A stretch of 61,907 nt of DNA from CAKZQX01 sp034435975 (lineage in GTDB: Bacteria > Chloroflexota > Chloroflexia > Chloroflexales > Chloroflexaceae), in contig DAOTWD010000017.1 of assembly GCA_034435975.1 (NCBI GenBank), forward strand, positions 1-61,907. The letters run 5' to 3'. A model generated the notes under the pieces. That model searched no databases. It worked only from the letters and a program-made list of their open reading frames with translations, and was not told the DNA's origin. Shown here in pieces: positions 34,461 to 44,340 of this stretch (positions within the stretch are counted from its first letter, which is position 1; each line of letters starts with the position of its first letter). Position numbers and translations under genes: made by a program.

Positions 34461-34957
34461 AACATGGGCGGGGGCCGCAGGCCCCCGCCCCCCCACCACG
34501 ACACAGTCTCGTTGGAGGACGTATGGCAAAAACATGCGGAATGTTCACATCGAAACGGTATTACATGGTCGCTCGAACACAACGTTCCTTCGACTACGCT
34601 CAGGACAAGCTTTTTTCGCCTGCGGCAGAGCGAAGGCGGGCACAAGACACGGCCCCTACATCTGTTCTTCACCCCAAATTTTCGCCTAAGACAATCGTTC
34701 CCAATGCCAGATTTCGATGTGACACATCGAGTATGGAGTGACGACTTCAGTCGTTATACACCTTCACAAACGACAAAAGCTATTACGACGTGCGACACAA
34801 CCGTAAAGCAGCGACGAACCTTGTCTCAGACGAAAACGTGGGGTGAAAAACGAGTTTCTTCCACACTGCCGCAGGCGAAAAAAGTGTATGCGGTTGTGAA
34901 AGACCGTCCGATTATGTCAACGTGAATGTCCTGTTTGTGAAAGGACAGACGCGGTTG
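34461..34957. other. Repeat-filled gap between TauE and modC
   Basis: Holds the 29-bp inverted repeat right copy (34580-34608), a MITE-type fragment (TTTTTTCGCCTGCGGCAGAG near 34610), a degenerate REP (GGAG-TG-ACGACTTCAGTCGTT, 34735-34755) and further MITE-like pieces (GCCGCAGGCGAAAAAAG near 34869). No gene is supported. Confidence 0.6.
34580..34608. repeat. 29-bp inverted repeat, right copy
   Basis: Exact reverse complement of 31797-31825; contains CCTTCGACTACGCTCAGGAC. It sits within the MITE-like debris between the TauE gene and modC. Confidence 0.6.
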
Positions 34958-36122
<1,165 letters not shown>

Positions 36123-36148
<26 letters not shown>

Positions 36149-36827
36149 GAACCTCCTCCGTTCTTGTTGTAGCAGCCCGATACTGTTCGGGTGGTGGCTC
36201 AAGCCGACGTACCCAGAACAGGCCCACAAAGGCTAGACCGGTCATCACCAGCACCATCAGATGGGCATCTGCATAGCGCTGAGACTGAACCGCATCATAG
36301 ATCGCCACGGGCAGCGTCTGGGTGCGACCAGGAATATTTCCCGTAACCATTAGGGTCGCGCCAAACTCACCCAGGGCGCGAGCGCCCCCCAGAATAAGGC
36401 CCGCCAGAATACCCCGGCGTGCAAGCGGGATGGTGATCCGCCATAGAATTTCTATTTCACTGGAACCGAGCGTACGCGCTGCGTTTTCCAGTACTGGATC
36501 AACGGTAGATAGTGCAGCGCGGGTACTCTGTACCATCAATGGCAATCCGGTAATTGTTGCCGCAATGACCGCCGCAGGTAAGGTGAACAGCAACCGAATA
36601 TTGAACCACTCCACCAGCGGGCTGCCCCGCCCAAGCAGGAGTAACAGGTAATACCCCAGGACACTTGGTGGGAGTACCAGTGGGAGCAAAATGATGGTTT
36701 CGATCAGGATCAACCCCGGCAGACGCACACGTGTGAGGAACAGCGCGGCAGCCAGACCAACAATCAGGATGGCAATCGTGGCAATGGCAGTCACCTGCAA
36801 CGAGAGCCAGAATGCCGGCCAGTTCAT
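36123..36827 (-). CDS. modB: Molybdate ABC transporter permease ModB
   Basis: 234 residues with five or six membrane helices. The EAA loop is seen at about residues 120-150 (ENAARTLGSSEIEILWRITI and the following GALILGGARALGEFG region), as required to contact ModC. GNIPGRTQTLPVAIYDAVQS is typical ModB. It overlaps modA (by 4 nt at 36824) and modC, so the three genes form one operon read from modA to modC. Confidence 0.93.
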
Positions 36828-37663
36828 GGTGTAACAATCTCCCCCGGTAAAATGAAGCCATACTTCTTCATAATCTCATGTCCAGTCGGGCCATTGACAA
36901 AGTCGATAAACGCACGTGCCTCGGCTTCGCGTGGAGTTCCGGTGATGGCGGCTGCCATCTGAATCAGCGGATTTTCCGGATGCAGTTCCGCCGGAATGAG
37001 TTCCCAATTTCCTGTTCCCTGCACACTCAGCGAGAGAGCAACAATGGCAACATCAACATTGCCTGTATCGGCTATGGTCAACGTCTGGGCAATATTTTCG
37101 CCAAAGACGAGTCGCGGTTTTACCGTCTCCCAGATTCCAGCCTTTTCCAGCGCCTCTTTTGCTGCCTGACCATATGGTGCATGTTCGGGATTGGCGATGG
37201 CAATGCGGGCATATTCTGGTTGTACCAGATCTTCGATCTGCTGTGGGCGTAACGGACTGTCGGCACGTGTCCAGAGGGTGATGCGTCCCTGGGCATATAC
37301 CTCCATCGTGTCGGCAATAACCAGTCCCTGCGCATCAAGATCTTCAATAAAGGACTGGTTAGCAGCGTAGAAGAGATCAAAAGGTGCGCCACGTTCGATC
37401 TGTTGGGCGAGTTGGCCCGTTGATCCCATGTTAAAATCGACCTTGATACCGGTTTGTTCCTCAAACAGTTGGCCGATCTCAAGAAAGGCTGGTGTAAGAT
37501 CAGCGGCAGCAGCGATCGTCAATGCGGTAGTTTCACCAGTCGCGTCAACAGCGGTCGGTTCCGAATTCGTTGCAGGTAGGACTTCAGCGGTAGACTGCAT
37601 GCCACAGGCGGTAGACAAGACGACCAGGAGCATAGCATAGATCCAGCGAATACATACTTTCAT
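36824..37663 (-). CDS. modA: Molybdate-binding lipoprotein ModA
   Basis: 279 residues. The lipobox STAC near residue 20 makes it a lipid-anchored binding protein. It starts MKVCIRWIYAMLLVVLSTAC. Ligand-binding segments: TIAAAADLTPAFLEIGQLFE, NMGSTGQLAQQIERGAPFDL, PEHAPYGQAAKEALEKAG and NVDVAIVALSL. These match ModA; tungstate specificity cannot be excluded. First gene of modABC. The upstream gap ends in MITE copy B. Confidence 0.92.
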   Translation of the reverse strand: MKVCIRWIYAMLLVVLSTACGMQSTAEVLPATNSEPTAVDATGETTALTIAAAADLTPAFLEIGQLFEEQTGIKVDFNMGSTGQLAQQIERGAPFDLFYAANQSFIEDLDAQGLVIADTMEVYAQGRITLWTRADSPLRPQQIEDLVQPEYARIAIANPEHAPYGQAAKEALEKAGIWETVKPRLVFGENIAQTLTIADTGNVDVAIVALSLSVQGTGNWELIPAELHPENPLIQMAAAITGTPREAEARAFIDFVNGPTGHEIMKKYGFILPGEIVTP

Positions 37664-37691
37664 CGGAATATCCTCCTTAATAAACTATTCC

Positions 37692-37810
37692 ACAGGACTT
37701 ATGCGGTGGTATGGTCAGATCGCCTTTTCGCCTTCGGCAGAGCGGTATGTTGTTTCTGTGTGGATGCAGGCGCAAAAGACGTGGTGTTCACGCGCCCGCG
37801 TACGCTCTGT
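37692..37810. mobile_element. MITE copy B
   Basis: 119 bp from ACAGGACTTATGC (37692-37704) to GCGTACGCTCTGT (37798-37810). Interior TCGCCTTTTCGCCTTCGGCA is identical to copy A, without the 61-bp duplication. The right terminal repeat has drifted. Confidence 0.6.
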
Positions 37811-37997
37811 TCTATTCACCAGAACCAGATCAACGAACTTGTTGAGCGCATAGATGTTCAACGGTGAACAGTTGCGGCAGTGCAGAGGTAACCCGATTGC
37901 AGAGGCTTAATTATAACGTGACTAGGATTTTTTTGAGTATAAATGGTGATGAGTAGTTTGTCAAATCATTTTCGTCATAGTGTACGCCATAGTTTTC

Positions 37998-38162
37998 TCA
38001 GGAGGCCACACCCTGGCTGAACAATCGAAGGCATTCGTCAAAGGGGTTGAGGCCCCGTGTCTGCCAGATTTCGAACAGGCTGGCCAGGGCAATATGCAAC
38101 TCGTCCACCGGAAAAAAAACCAGGCGTTCGTCCTCTTTTCGGTTGACGAGCAAGCTCACCAT
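37998..38162 (-). pseudogene. Unidentified 54-aa C-terminal fragment at the edge of the repeat array
   Basis: The minus frame MVSLLVNRKEDERLVFFPVD plus ELHIALASLFEIWQTRGLNP, ending LRLFSQGVAS, is protein-like. The frame continues without break from the GC-rich repeat array, but the array is not coding. It looks like the tail of a gene whose front was replaced by repeats. The family is not recognised; a transposase tail is a possibility only. Confidence 0.4.
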
Positions 38163-38164
38163 TA

Positions 38165-38690
38165 CCTTACGCCCGCCCGCGCCCCGGAGGGGCGCGCTCC
38201 CAGGTTCACCGCCTGCCCGCTGTAGTCCGTGCCCGCCCGCGCCCCGGAGGGACGCGCACCCAGGGGGCCTGCCCGCCCGCGCCCCAGAGGGACGCGCACC
38301 CAGGGGGGCGTTGCCCGCGCCCCGGAGGGGCGCGCTCCCAGGTTCACCGCCTGCCCGCTGTAGTCCGTGCCCGCCCGCGCCCCGGAGGGACGCGCTCCCA
38401 GGGGGCCTGCCCGCCCGCGCCCCAGAGGGACGCGCTCCCAGGGGGGCGTTGCCCGCGCCCCGGAGGGGCGCGCTCCCAGGTTCACCGCCTGCCCGCTGTA
38501 GGGCACGGCTCCGACGTGCCCATGTCCGTGCCCGCCCGCGCCCCGGAGGGACGCGCACCCAGGGGGCCTGCCCGCCCGCGCCCCAGAGGGACGCGCTCCC
38601 AGGGGGGCGTTGCCCGCGCCCCGGAGGGGCGCGCTACGGCGCCTGCCGCACCGCCCGCCGTCCGCGCCCCGGGGGGCGGTACAATGCCCT
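38165..38690. repeat. GC-rich repeat array, first copy
   Basis: Built from words such as GCCCCGGAGGG(G/A)(C)GCGC, CCCAGGTTCACCGCCTGCCC and CCCGCTGTAG. GCCCCGG anchors at 38181 (38179), 38319 and 38457 recur every 138 bp; the next, at 38618, is 161 bp on because of a 23-bp insertion with GGCACGGCTCCGACGTGCCC. The same words appear reversed at 50.64-51.48 kb. No coding sense in any frame; the long frames are composition artefacts. Confidence 0.75.
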
Positions 38691-38880
38691 CCGCACGCCC
38701 GTTGGCACCCTGGCATTGTTATGCATTGCCCCACAACGCCCATACATGGCGATCATGGTAATATCCTGCATTGCCGGACGCTGCAACGCGATCCGGTTGA
38801 TGTTACCTGATCGCATCTGTCTACACAGGTATGGATCCGTGTCGTGGGTGGTATCGATCAGTGTATGGCGGATAGAAAAA

Positions 38881-38912
38881 CAGGCCTGTTACACAGTGCT
38901 GTAACAGGCCTG
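38881..38912 (-). terminator. Rho-independent terminator of tRNA-Arg
   Basis: CAGGCCTGTTACA pairs with TGTAACAGGCCTG around a 6-nt loop; on the minus strand the stem is followed by TTTTT. It lies 29 nt downstream of the tRNA-Arg gene. Confidence 0.8.
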
Positions 38913-38941
38913 ACTATAGCAATTATATGGCACATGAAACG

Positions 38942-39018
38942 TGGCGACCCCGGCGCGATTCGAACGCGCGACCTCTTCCTCCGCAGGGAAGCGCTCTAAT
39001 CCACTGAGCTACGAGGTC
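38942..39018 (-). tRNA. tRNA-Arg (anticodon GCG)
   Basis: Minus strand: acceptor GACCTCG pairs with CGGGGTC (one U-G), discriminator G, CCA encoded. The anticodon arm CTTCC-CTGCGGA-GGAAG gives anticodon GCG, which reads CGC and CGU. Most bacteria use ACG, converted to ICG, for this box. Confidence 0.9.
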
Positions 39019-39178
39019 ATAATGTGTTTCAGGTTGTATAATAGCATGCATCGGCAAATTGCGCAACTCGTATCCTATCCTATCAACTGCTGCACATGGT
39101 CGTTCAGCGAGCAGGTCACAGCGCACTCATTTCAATAGTGCGCTGTGACCGCTCATTGTATGCCGGTATGTGGGGAAC

Positions 39179-39865
39179 CTACCGGGCGATCTGGTCAATC
39201 CGTGATTGTACCCAGAACCCGGGAACGTCCTCCGAACGAGGCTGCAACAGGCCACTCGCCACAAGCGTGTATGTCCAACCAGCTTCAAAGCGCAGAGGCG
39301 GCGTAGTGAAGACGACCCTCGATGAGCCAGCAGGTGTAATGTCAAACGTGTAACTGCCTGCGGGTACATCAAGATAAGCTGCAGCCTTGAACGGTACGTT
39401 TGCCAGCACCACGGTATCTGTGTCGGCCAGCTTAATATCAACCGCTGGTGCGTCAGGCGCTGCATGCAAAATACGCACGCGGGCCTGACCAGCCGGGGGT
39501 ACTTCGGTAATGTCCTCGAGCAGAAGCGGCTCGAGGCGTGCTACACGATTGACCGCCGCCACCGTATAGGCTTTACCACCATCAAGTTGTACCGTGGCAT
39601 CAATCACTGCTGCCCCTGGCCCGGCTCCAGTCGGCGCAACCTGAATGCGATAGACACCACCAGGAACCGAAAGCGCACCACTGAGCGCAAAGAAGGGCAC
39701 ATTCTGCAGAATGAGCGTGCCGTCAACAAACACATCCACTGCGGGCGCATCGGGCGAAGCGTGCATGACTCGCACCTGCGCTGGCGCTTCTTGGGCCACG
39801 GTCGTCAACGGCAGAATTGAAACCAGCGCCAGCGCCATCCCGATCAAGAGCATCAAACGTCGCAC
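39179..39865 (-). CDS. DUF4397 domain secreted protein
   Basis: 228 residues; starts with GTG at 39865, 6 nt after AAGGAGG. A signal peptide (MRRLMLLIGMALALVSILPL ... VAQ) is followed by two tandem DUF4397-type repeats, each beginning with a motif of the form V-R-V/I-(M/L)-H-A-(S/A)-P-D-A-P-A-V-D (near residues 31 and 130). Such repeats are beta-sandwich surface proteins of unknown role, common in Chloroflexota. It is not in an operon with its neighbours. Confidence 0.88.
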   Translation of the reverse strand: MRRLMLLIGMALALVSILPLTTVAQEAPAQVRVMHASPDAPAVDVFVDGTLILQNVPFFALSGALSVPGGVYRIQVAPTGAGPGAAVIDATVQLDGGKAYTVAAVNRVARLEPLLLEDITEVPPAGQARVRILHAAPDAPAVDIKLADTDTVVLANVPFKAAAYLDVPAGSYTFDITPAGSSRVVFTTPPLRFEAGWTYTLVASGLLQPRSEDVPGFWVQSRIDQIAR

Positions 39866-39994
39866 GGAATACCTCCTTGAGATACATGTAAAACAGACCT
39901 ATGAGCTATAAACAGACCTATAAAGGCATAAGCTTGCGACACATAGTGATATATGAACATGCCTTTTCTAGTATGTGTATATTATATACGATGT

Positions 39995-41803
39995 TTAGAC
40001 TCTGCTTGGATGTATGTCTGGGGAGGCAATTGGTAAATCCAGGACAAAGCGTGCTCCACGCAGGAATTTCTCATCCAACCAGACCTGCCCGCCATGCGCT
40101 GTGGCAATTTCGCGCACAATTGCCAGGCCCAACCCGCTGCCAGTCGGTTCAGTGCCAGAGGCTGCAGGCTCGGTGCCACGTACTCCTCGCTCCCAGATGC
40201 GTTCACGCAGGTCAGGTGGCACCCCCGGGCCAGTATCGGTCACGCTCAGGCGCACACAGGCTCCGCCACCGGCATGCATAAACTGAGCCAGCATGACCTG
40301 CACTCGAATGACTCCTCCGGTTGGTGTAGCCTTAAAGGCATTGTCCAGCAAATTCAGCACCGCCTGCTTCAGCCGATCACGGTCACCTTGAATGGCGGGT
40401 AACCGGGCCTGGATTTCGCAGGTGAGCGTCAGCCCGGTACGATCGGCCCGTCCCTTCAAAAACCCGCACAGTTCGCGCACCAGATCATCGAGTTGGAGCA
40501 AACAATACTCAGCGGGCAACAAGGCCCCATCGCTGGATGACCGCAGCAGATCATCCACCATCCGGGTCAACCGTGCTGTCTCGGCTTCGAGGGTGCTAAA
40601 GGTCGGCTGTTGATCGGCGGGGGCCACATCGCGCAGATTCTCAATCACACCACGCATGATGGTCAGTGGTGTGCGCAGATCATGGGAAATACTGCGAAAG
40701 AATTGTGCCCGTGCCTTCTCCAGTTCTTTGAGCCGGGTAATATCACGCAGCACCCATACCGTAGCCGGTATCCGCGCTGTCAGTGAGCGCCCAGAACCGG
40801 CTGGCGTTGTGGATGCAATCGGGCTGATGGTAATGTGCAGTTGCCGCTGCCCTGCCCAGGCTTCGTGTTCAATCGGCGCGGCAGGATTGGGCGTAAGGTT
40901 GAGCGCCATCAGTCGATCAGTGATCTCACTCTGGTTATCTGTTCCGAGCAACGTTAATGCGGCTGGATTGGCAAACAGCAATTTGCGATTGGTATCGAGT
41001 GCGACTACCCCTTCTGAGATGGAGGTGAGCACTGCAGCCAGGCGGGCGCGCTCCCGTTCCGTCTCGGCAATGCGGGCCTGCAGCTGTTCGGCCATATAAT
41101 CCAGGCTCTGGGCCAGCACAGCGATCTCGTTCCGCAATCGACCATGACCGGCCGGAGTTGTCGGTGACTCCAGGCTGGCAATGCGTCCTTCCTGTTGTGC
41201 ATTCCCTGCCGTTAACTGCTCGGCGTGCCGGGTCAAGCGGATGATCGGACGAGCAATGGAACGTGCTACCAGCACGCTGACCAGCGCCATCACGAGGGCC
41301 GCAGCCAGTGCAGTCTGCACGACCATACCGCCCAATCTATTGCGGGGTCGTTCCTCCGCCATAATCACGCGAGAGAGTTCAACGACACCGATTGTCCCCT
41401 CATTGGCAATAATCGGGTATGCAGCATAGCGCCGATTAGCCGCATGGGACACTGGGATGGGCAATGGATTGGAGACATAGGGGAGGACGGCACGACTGGG
41501 AAAGGGGCCGAGACCACTGGCTTCAGTGAGCAGCGCCCCGGTAGGCGCAAAGATACGTACAGTCGTATTGCCGGGCAACACTCGCCCGGAGACCAGATCG
41601 GGAGCGAGTGAGCGTAATTCAGCGGGCGTACTGGCTAATTCAGCGACAAAACCGGCATAGAGTTCAGTTTGTGCCTGCAGTTCACGCTGCTGTTGTTGCT
41701 CGGCATAATGTTCAGCCAGCACAATCAAACCGGCGCCAGGCAGCAGCAGCCCAACCAGCGTGATCACCAGATACGTTAGTGTCAAACGCAGAGTGAGAGA
41801 CAT
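39995..41803 (-). CDS. Membrane sensor histidine kinase
   Basis: 602 residues. Two membrane segments (residues 8-30 and about 170-190) enclose an extracellular sensor region. A HAMP linker follows (RPIIRLTRHAEQLTAGN), then a PAS domain (LTSISEGVVALDTNRKLLFA near 260), then HisKA with the phospho-acceptor in FFRSISHDLRTPLTIMRGVI (His near 373), and the ATPase domain with N-box VLNLLDNAFKATPTGGVI, G1 VTDTGPGVP and G2 GSGLGLAIVREIATAHGG. No response regulator lies beside it, so it is an orphan kinase. The signal is unknown. Confidence 0.93.
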   Translation of the reverse strand: MSLTLRLTLTYLVITLVGLLLPGAGLIVLAEHYAEQQQQRELQAQTELYAGFVAELASTPAELRSLAPDLVSGRVLPGNTTVRIFAPTGALLTEASGLGPFPSRAVLPYVSNPLPIPVSHAANRRYAAYPIIANEGTIGVVELSRVIMAEERPRNRLGGMVVQTALAAALVMALVSVLVARSIARPIIRLTRHAEQLTAGNAQQEGRIASLESPTTPAGHGRLRNEIAVLAQSLDYMAEQLQARIAETERERARLAAVLTSISEGVVALDTNRKLLFANPAALTLLGTDNQSEITDRLMALNLTPNPAAPIEHEAWAGQRQLHITISPIASTTPAGSGRSLTARIPATVWVLRDITRLKELEKARAQFFRSISHDLRTPLTIMRGVIENLRDVAPADQQPTFSTLEAETARLTRMVDDLLRSSSDGALLPAEYCLLQLDDLVRELCGFLKGRADRTGLTLTCEIQARLPAIQGDRDRLKQAVLNLLDNAFKATPTGGVIRVQVMLAQFMHAGGGACVRLSVTDTGPGVPPDLRERIWERGVRGTEPAASGTEPTGSGLGLAIVREIATAHGGQVWLDEKFLRGARFVLDLPIASPDIHPSRV

Positions 41804-41824
41804 GCAGATCCAGGGGATTACAGA

Positions 41825-41863
41825 ACTGCACTAACCAGCGGGTTCAACGCTGGTTAGTGCAGT
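41825..41863. terminator. Perfect 16-bp hairpin between citrate synthase and the kinase
   Basis: ACTGCACTAACCAGCG pairs with CGCTGGTTAGTGCAGT around a 7-nt loop. It lies 24 nt after the citrate synthase stop and 22 nt before the kinase start. It is probably the citrate synthase terminator, though no U-run follows. Confidence 0.55.
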
Positions 41864-41886
41864 AGCGTATACATTCCGAACCACGG

Positions 41887-43053
41887 TTACTCGCGTTCGC
41901 TGATCGGGACGTAAGGTACGTTCATTGGCCCAATGTACTCTGATTCGGGGCGGATGAGGCGGTTATCACTATACTGCTCATAGACGTGAGCCGTCCACCC
42001 GGCAACGCGACTAATGGCAAAAATAGGTGTAAATATGTCGATGGGAATACCAAGGGTGTAGTAGAGTGAAGCCGAGTAGAAGTCAACATTAATAGGCAAG
42101 GATGTTTCTTTCTGCACAATCTCACGAATACGCTCGCTTATCTGATACCAGCGCATATTGTTGGTACTCTCACCAATCTGCTTCGAGAGCTTCTGCAACC
42201 AGGCTGCCCGGGGATCATCGGCCTTGTATACGCGATGCCCAAAGCCCATAATCTTCTTCTTGGCCGCAAACATGCCGCGCAGATACTGCTCTACGCGATC
42301 GACATCGCCGATCTCCAGGAGCATCCGCATGACTTGCTCGTTTGCGCCACCGTGCAGTGGACCTTTGAGCGTGCCAATAGCCGAGGTAATCGAGCTATGC
42401 AGATTCGAGAGCGTACTGGCGGTGATGCGGGCGGCAAACGTACTGGCATTCAAGCCGTGATCCGCGTGCAGGATTAACGCGGTATCCAGTACCTTCGCTT
42501 CTGTCTCACTCGGTACCCTGTCCGTCAACATATACAGGAAATTCGCAGCATGGCTTAAGGTTTTGCTGGGCGTCACTGGCCATAGCCCATTGCGAATACG
42601 ATTCCAGGCAGCCACAACGGTCGGCATTGAAGCGGTAAGACGAATGGATTTGTTGACGTTGGCTTCCAGGGAATTATCCCCTTCGTCCGGGTCATAGGTT
42701 GCCATGACGGAGACAGCAGTGCGCAACACGCCCATTGGCGAGGTTTTCTTGGGAAGAGAGAGTAAAATAGAAATAACATCATTCGGCACCAGACGATTAT
42801 CGGCGAATTTCTGCTGAAAGCGTTCCAACTGTCCCTTTGTCGGTAGTTTCCCATACCATAACAGAGCAGTGGTCTCCTCAAATGTTGAGTTGGCAGCGAG
42901 GTCATTAATATCAATGCCACGATAAAAGAGTCGCCCGTTTATGCCGTCAATGTGACTGATACCCGTTTGTGCGGCAACAACACCTTCCAATCCTTTGCTT
43001 TTCTTCGCTGCTTCCTCGCGGCTAGGGATATTGCCATCCTTGAGTGTTATCAT
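41887..43053 (-). CDS. gltA: Citrate synthase
   Basis: Condenses acetyl-CoA and oxaloacetate, the entry step of the citric acid cycle. 388 residues from the ATG at 43053 (MITLKDGN), which follows AAGGAAGG; a start 6 codons upstream is possible. Catalytic residues: His in GPLHGGANE (near 234), His in GFGHRVYK (near 271), Asp in NVDFYSASLYY (near 322). The short, archaeal/Gram-positive-like form. 2-Methylcitrate synthase cannot be excluded from sequence alone. Relevant to carbon flow in a phototroph that can grow on organic acids. Confidence 0.93.
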   Translation of the reverse strand: MITLKDGNIPSREEAAKKSKGLEGVVAAQTGISHIDGINGRLFYRGIDINDLAANSTFEETTALLWYGKLPTKGQLERFQQKFADNRLVPNDVISILLSLPKKTSPMGVLRTAVSVMATYDPDEGDNSLEANVNKSIRLTASMPTVVAAWNRIRNGLWPVTPSKTLSHAANFLYMLTDRVPSETEAKVLDTALILHADHGLNASTFAARITASTLSNLHSSITSAIGTLKGPLHGGANEQVMRMLLEIGDVDRVEQYLRGMFAAKKKIMGFGHRVYKADDPRAAWLQKLSKQIGESTNNMRWYQISERIREIVQKETSLPINVDFYSASLYYTLGIPIDIFTPIFAISRVAGWTAHVYEQYSDNRLIRPESEYIGPMNVPYVPISERE

Positions 43054-43554
43054 TCTTTTCCTTCCTTTCATTCCTTGAAAGAAATTGAACCGGGTCTACC
43101 ATAAAAAATAAGCCATGAAGAGATTAACTGCATAATTATTTGGCATGCGGAACTGTTCCAGCCGAGAGGTCGGCAAGGGCCGTGCCCCTTGCCAGCGCTT
43201 CTTGTCTGGCCCATACAAGAAGGTTTTGCGGGAACCTACGGCCCCCGCGCCCCCCGTAGCGAACGTTCCCTGGAACGAGTCACAGCAGACAGTCAATGTG
43301 TAGTACCAATAGTTTCCGCATGGAACGCCTCCGGCCCGCGATCCAACTGCCAGCAACGGTGCATATGAAGCGTGACGCCAGATGTTCCGGTAGTCACCAG
43401 ACAGATTCAGGCGCTCGTTCTCTTTCTTTCCAGTGATCCGTACTTTCCAATGAGCCATAGCTCAGGTATATTACCAGGACTGATGGTGCTCTCGTATAGT
43501 ATAAGTATAGCGGCAAGGGTTACAAAATAAATTGAGCAAACTTTCACAACATCG
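43054..43554. other. Gap between citrate synthase and trpA
   Basis: No convincing gene. A 120-codon open frame at 43096-43458 (minus) begins plausibly but has no ribosome site and becomes repeat-like (GC-rich words CGGCCCCCGCGCCCCCCG near 43230). An AT-rich stretch at 43490-43540 may hold promoter elements. Confidence 0.4.
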
Positions 43555-44340
43555 TTATCCACGCAACTCACGCACGAAAGTCACAGCCTCGTCGATCAAC
43601 TGTTCCGGAGGCACGCGTGCAATACGATCGATCAGCGCACTCCCGACAATCGCGCCATCGGCCACTGCCGCCACCTGCTGCACGTGTTCGGCAGTGCTAA
43701 TACCAAAACCAACCGCCAGCGGCAGAGCGGTTGCGCGGCGCACACGACCGAGAAAATCAGCCAGTCCGTGGGCGAGATCCTGGCGTGCACCTGTGATACC
43801 TGTCAATGAAACACAGTACACAAACCCACTCGCCAGACGCGCAATTGCGGCCAGGCGCTCGTCTGGCGTAGTTGGCGTGGCAAACATAATCACATCAAGC
43901 CCATGCGGAACGGCCGCCTGGTGCAATTCGGTGATTTCTTCAGGCGGCACATCGGGTACAATCCAGCCATCGCCCCCCACTGCCGCGAGATCGGCACATA
44001 CCCGTTTCAGACCATAGCGCAACAGCGGATTGTAGTAGCCCATCAGCAATAGCGGTGCCTGCACGCCACGTGCCCGTAGGGCGGCCACTGTCTCGAGACA
44101 AACCGAGAGCGTCACTCCATTGGCCAGTGCCTGCTCATTCGCACGCTGAATAGTGGCACCATCCGCCAGGGGATCAGAAAAGGGTATCCCAAGTTCAAAC
44201 AGATCCGCACCTGCGGCTTCCAGGGCTGGTACCAGTGCCAGGGTACTATCGGGCTGGGGAAATCCAACGGTGAGATAGGGCATCAGCGCCACGCGCCTGA
44301 CAGCCCTCAAATGGACAAATGTTTGTGCAATGCGGCTCAT
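43555..44340 (-). CDS. trpA: Tryptophan synthase alpha chain
   Basis: Splits indole-3-glycerol phosphate to indole, which tunnels to TrpB. 261 residues. The catalytic Glu and Asp fall in LFELGIPFSDPLADGATIQR (near residues 48-60). FVYCVSLTGITGARQDL and LAVGFGISTAEHV form the phosphate-binding loops. The ATG at 44340 follows TTGAGGGACT. It stands alone here; trpB is not in the window, so the trp genes are scattered. Confidence 0.96.
   Translation of the reverse strand: MSRIAQTFVHLRAVRRVALMPYLTVGFPQPDSTLALVPALEAAGADLFELGIPFSDPLADGATIQRANEQALANGVTLSVCLETVAALRARGVQAPLLLMGYYNPLLRYGLKRVCADLAAVGGDGWIVPDVPPEEITELHQAAVPHGLDVIMFATPTTPDERLAAIARLASGFVYCVSLTGITGARQDLAHGLADFLGRVRRATALPLAVGFGISTAEHVQQVAAVADGAIVGSALIDRIARVPPEQLIDEAVTFVRELRG

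Noticed and set aside
37998..38904. Long open reading frames on both strands through the first GC-rich array
   Set aside because: Composition only: the repeats avoid AT-rich stop codons, and the translated sequences are Pro/Arg/Gly/Ala word repeats without ribosome sites. Only the 54-codon tail at 37998-38162 looks protein-like.
43096..43458. 120-codon frame between citrate synthase and trpA
   Set aside because: The first 20 codons look plausible, but there is no ribosome site and the rest runs through GC-rich repeat-like words; support was too thin.
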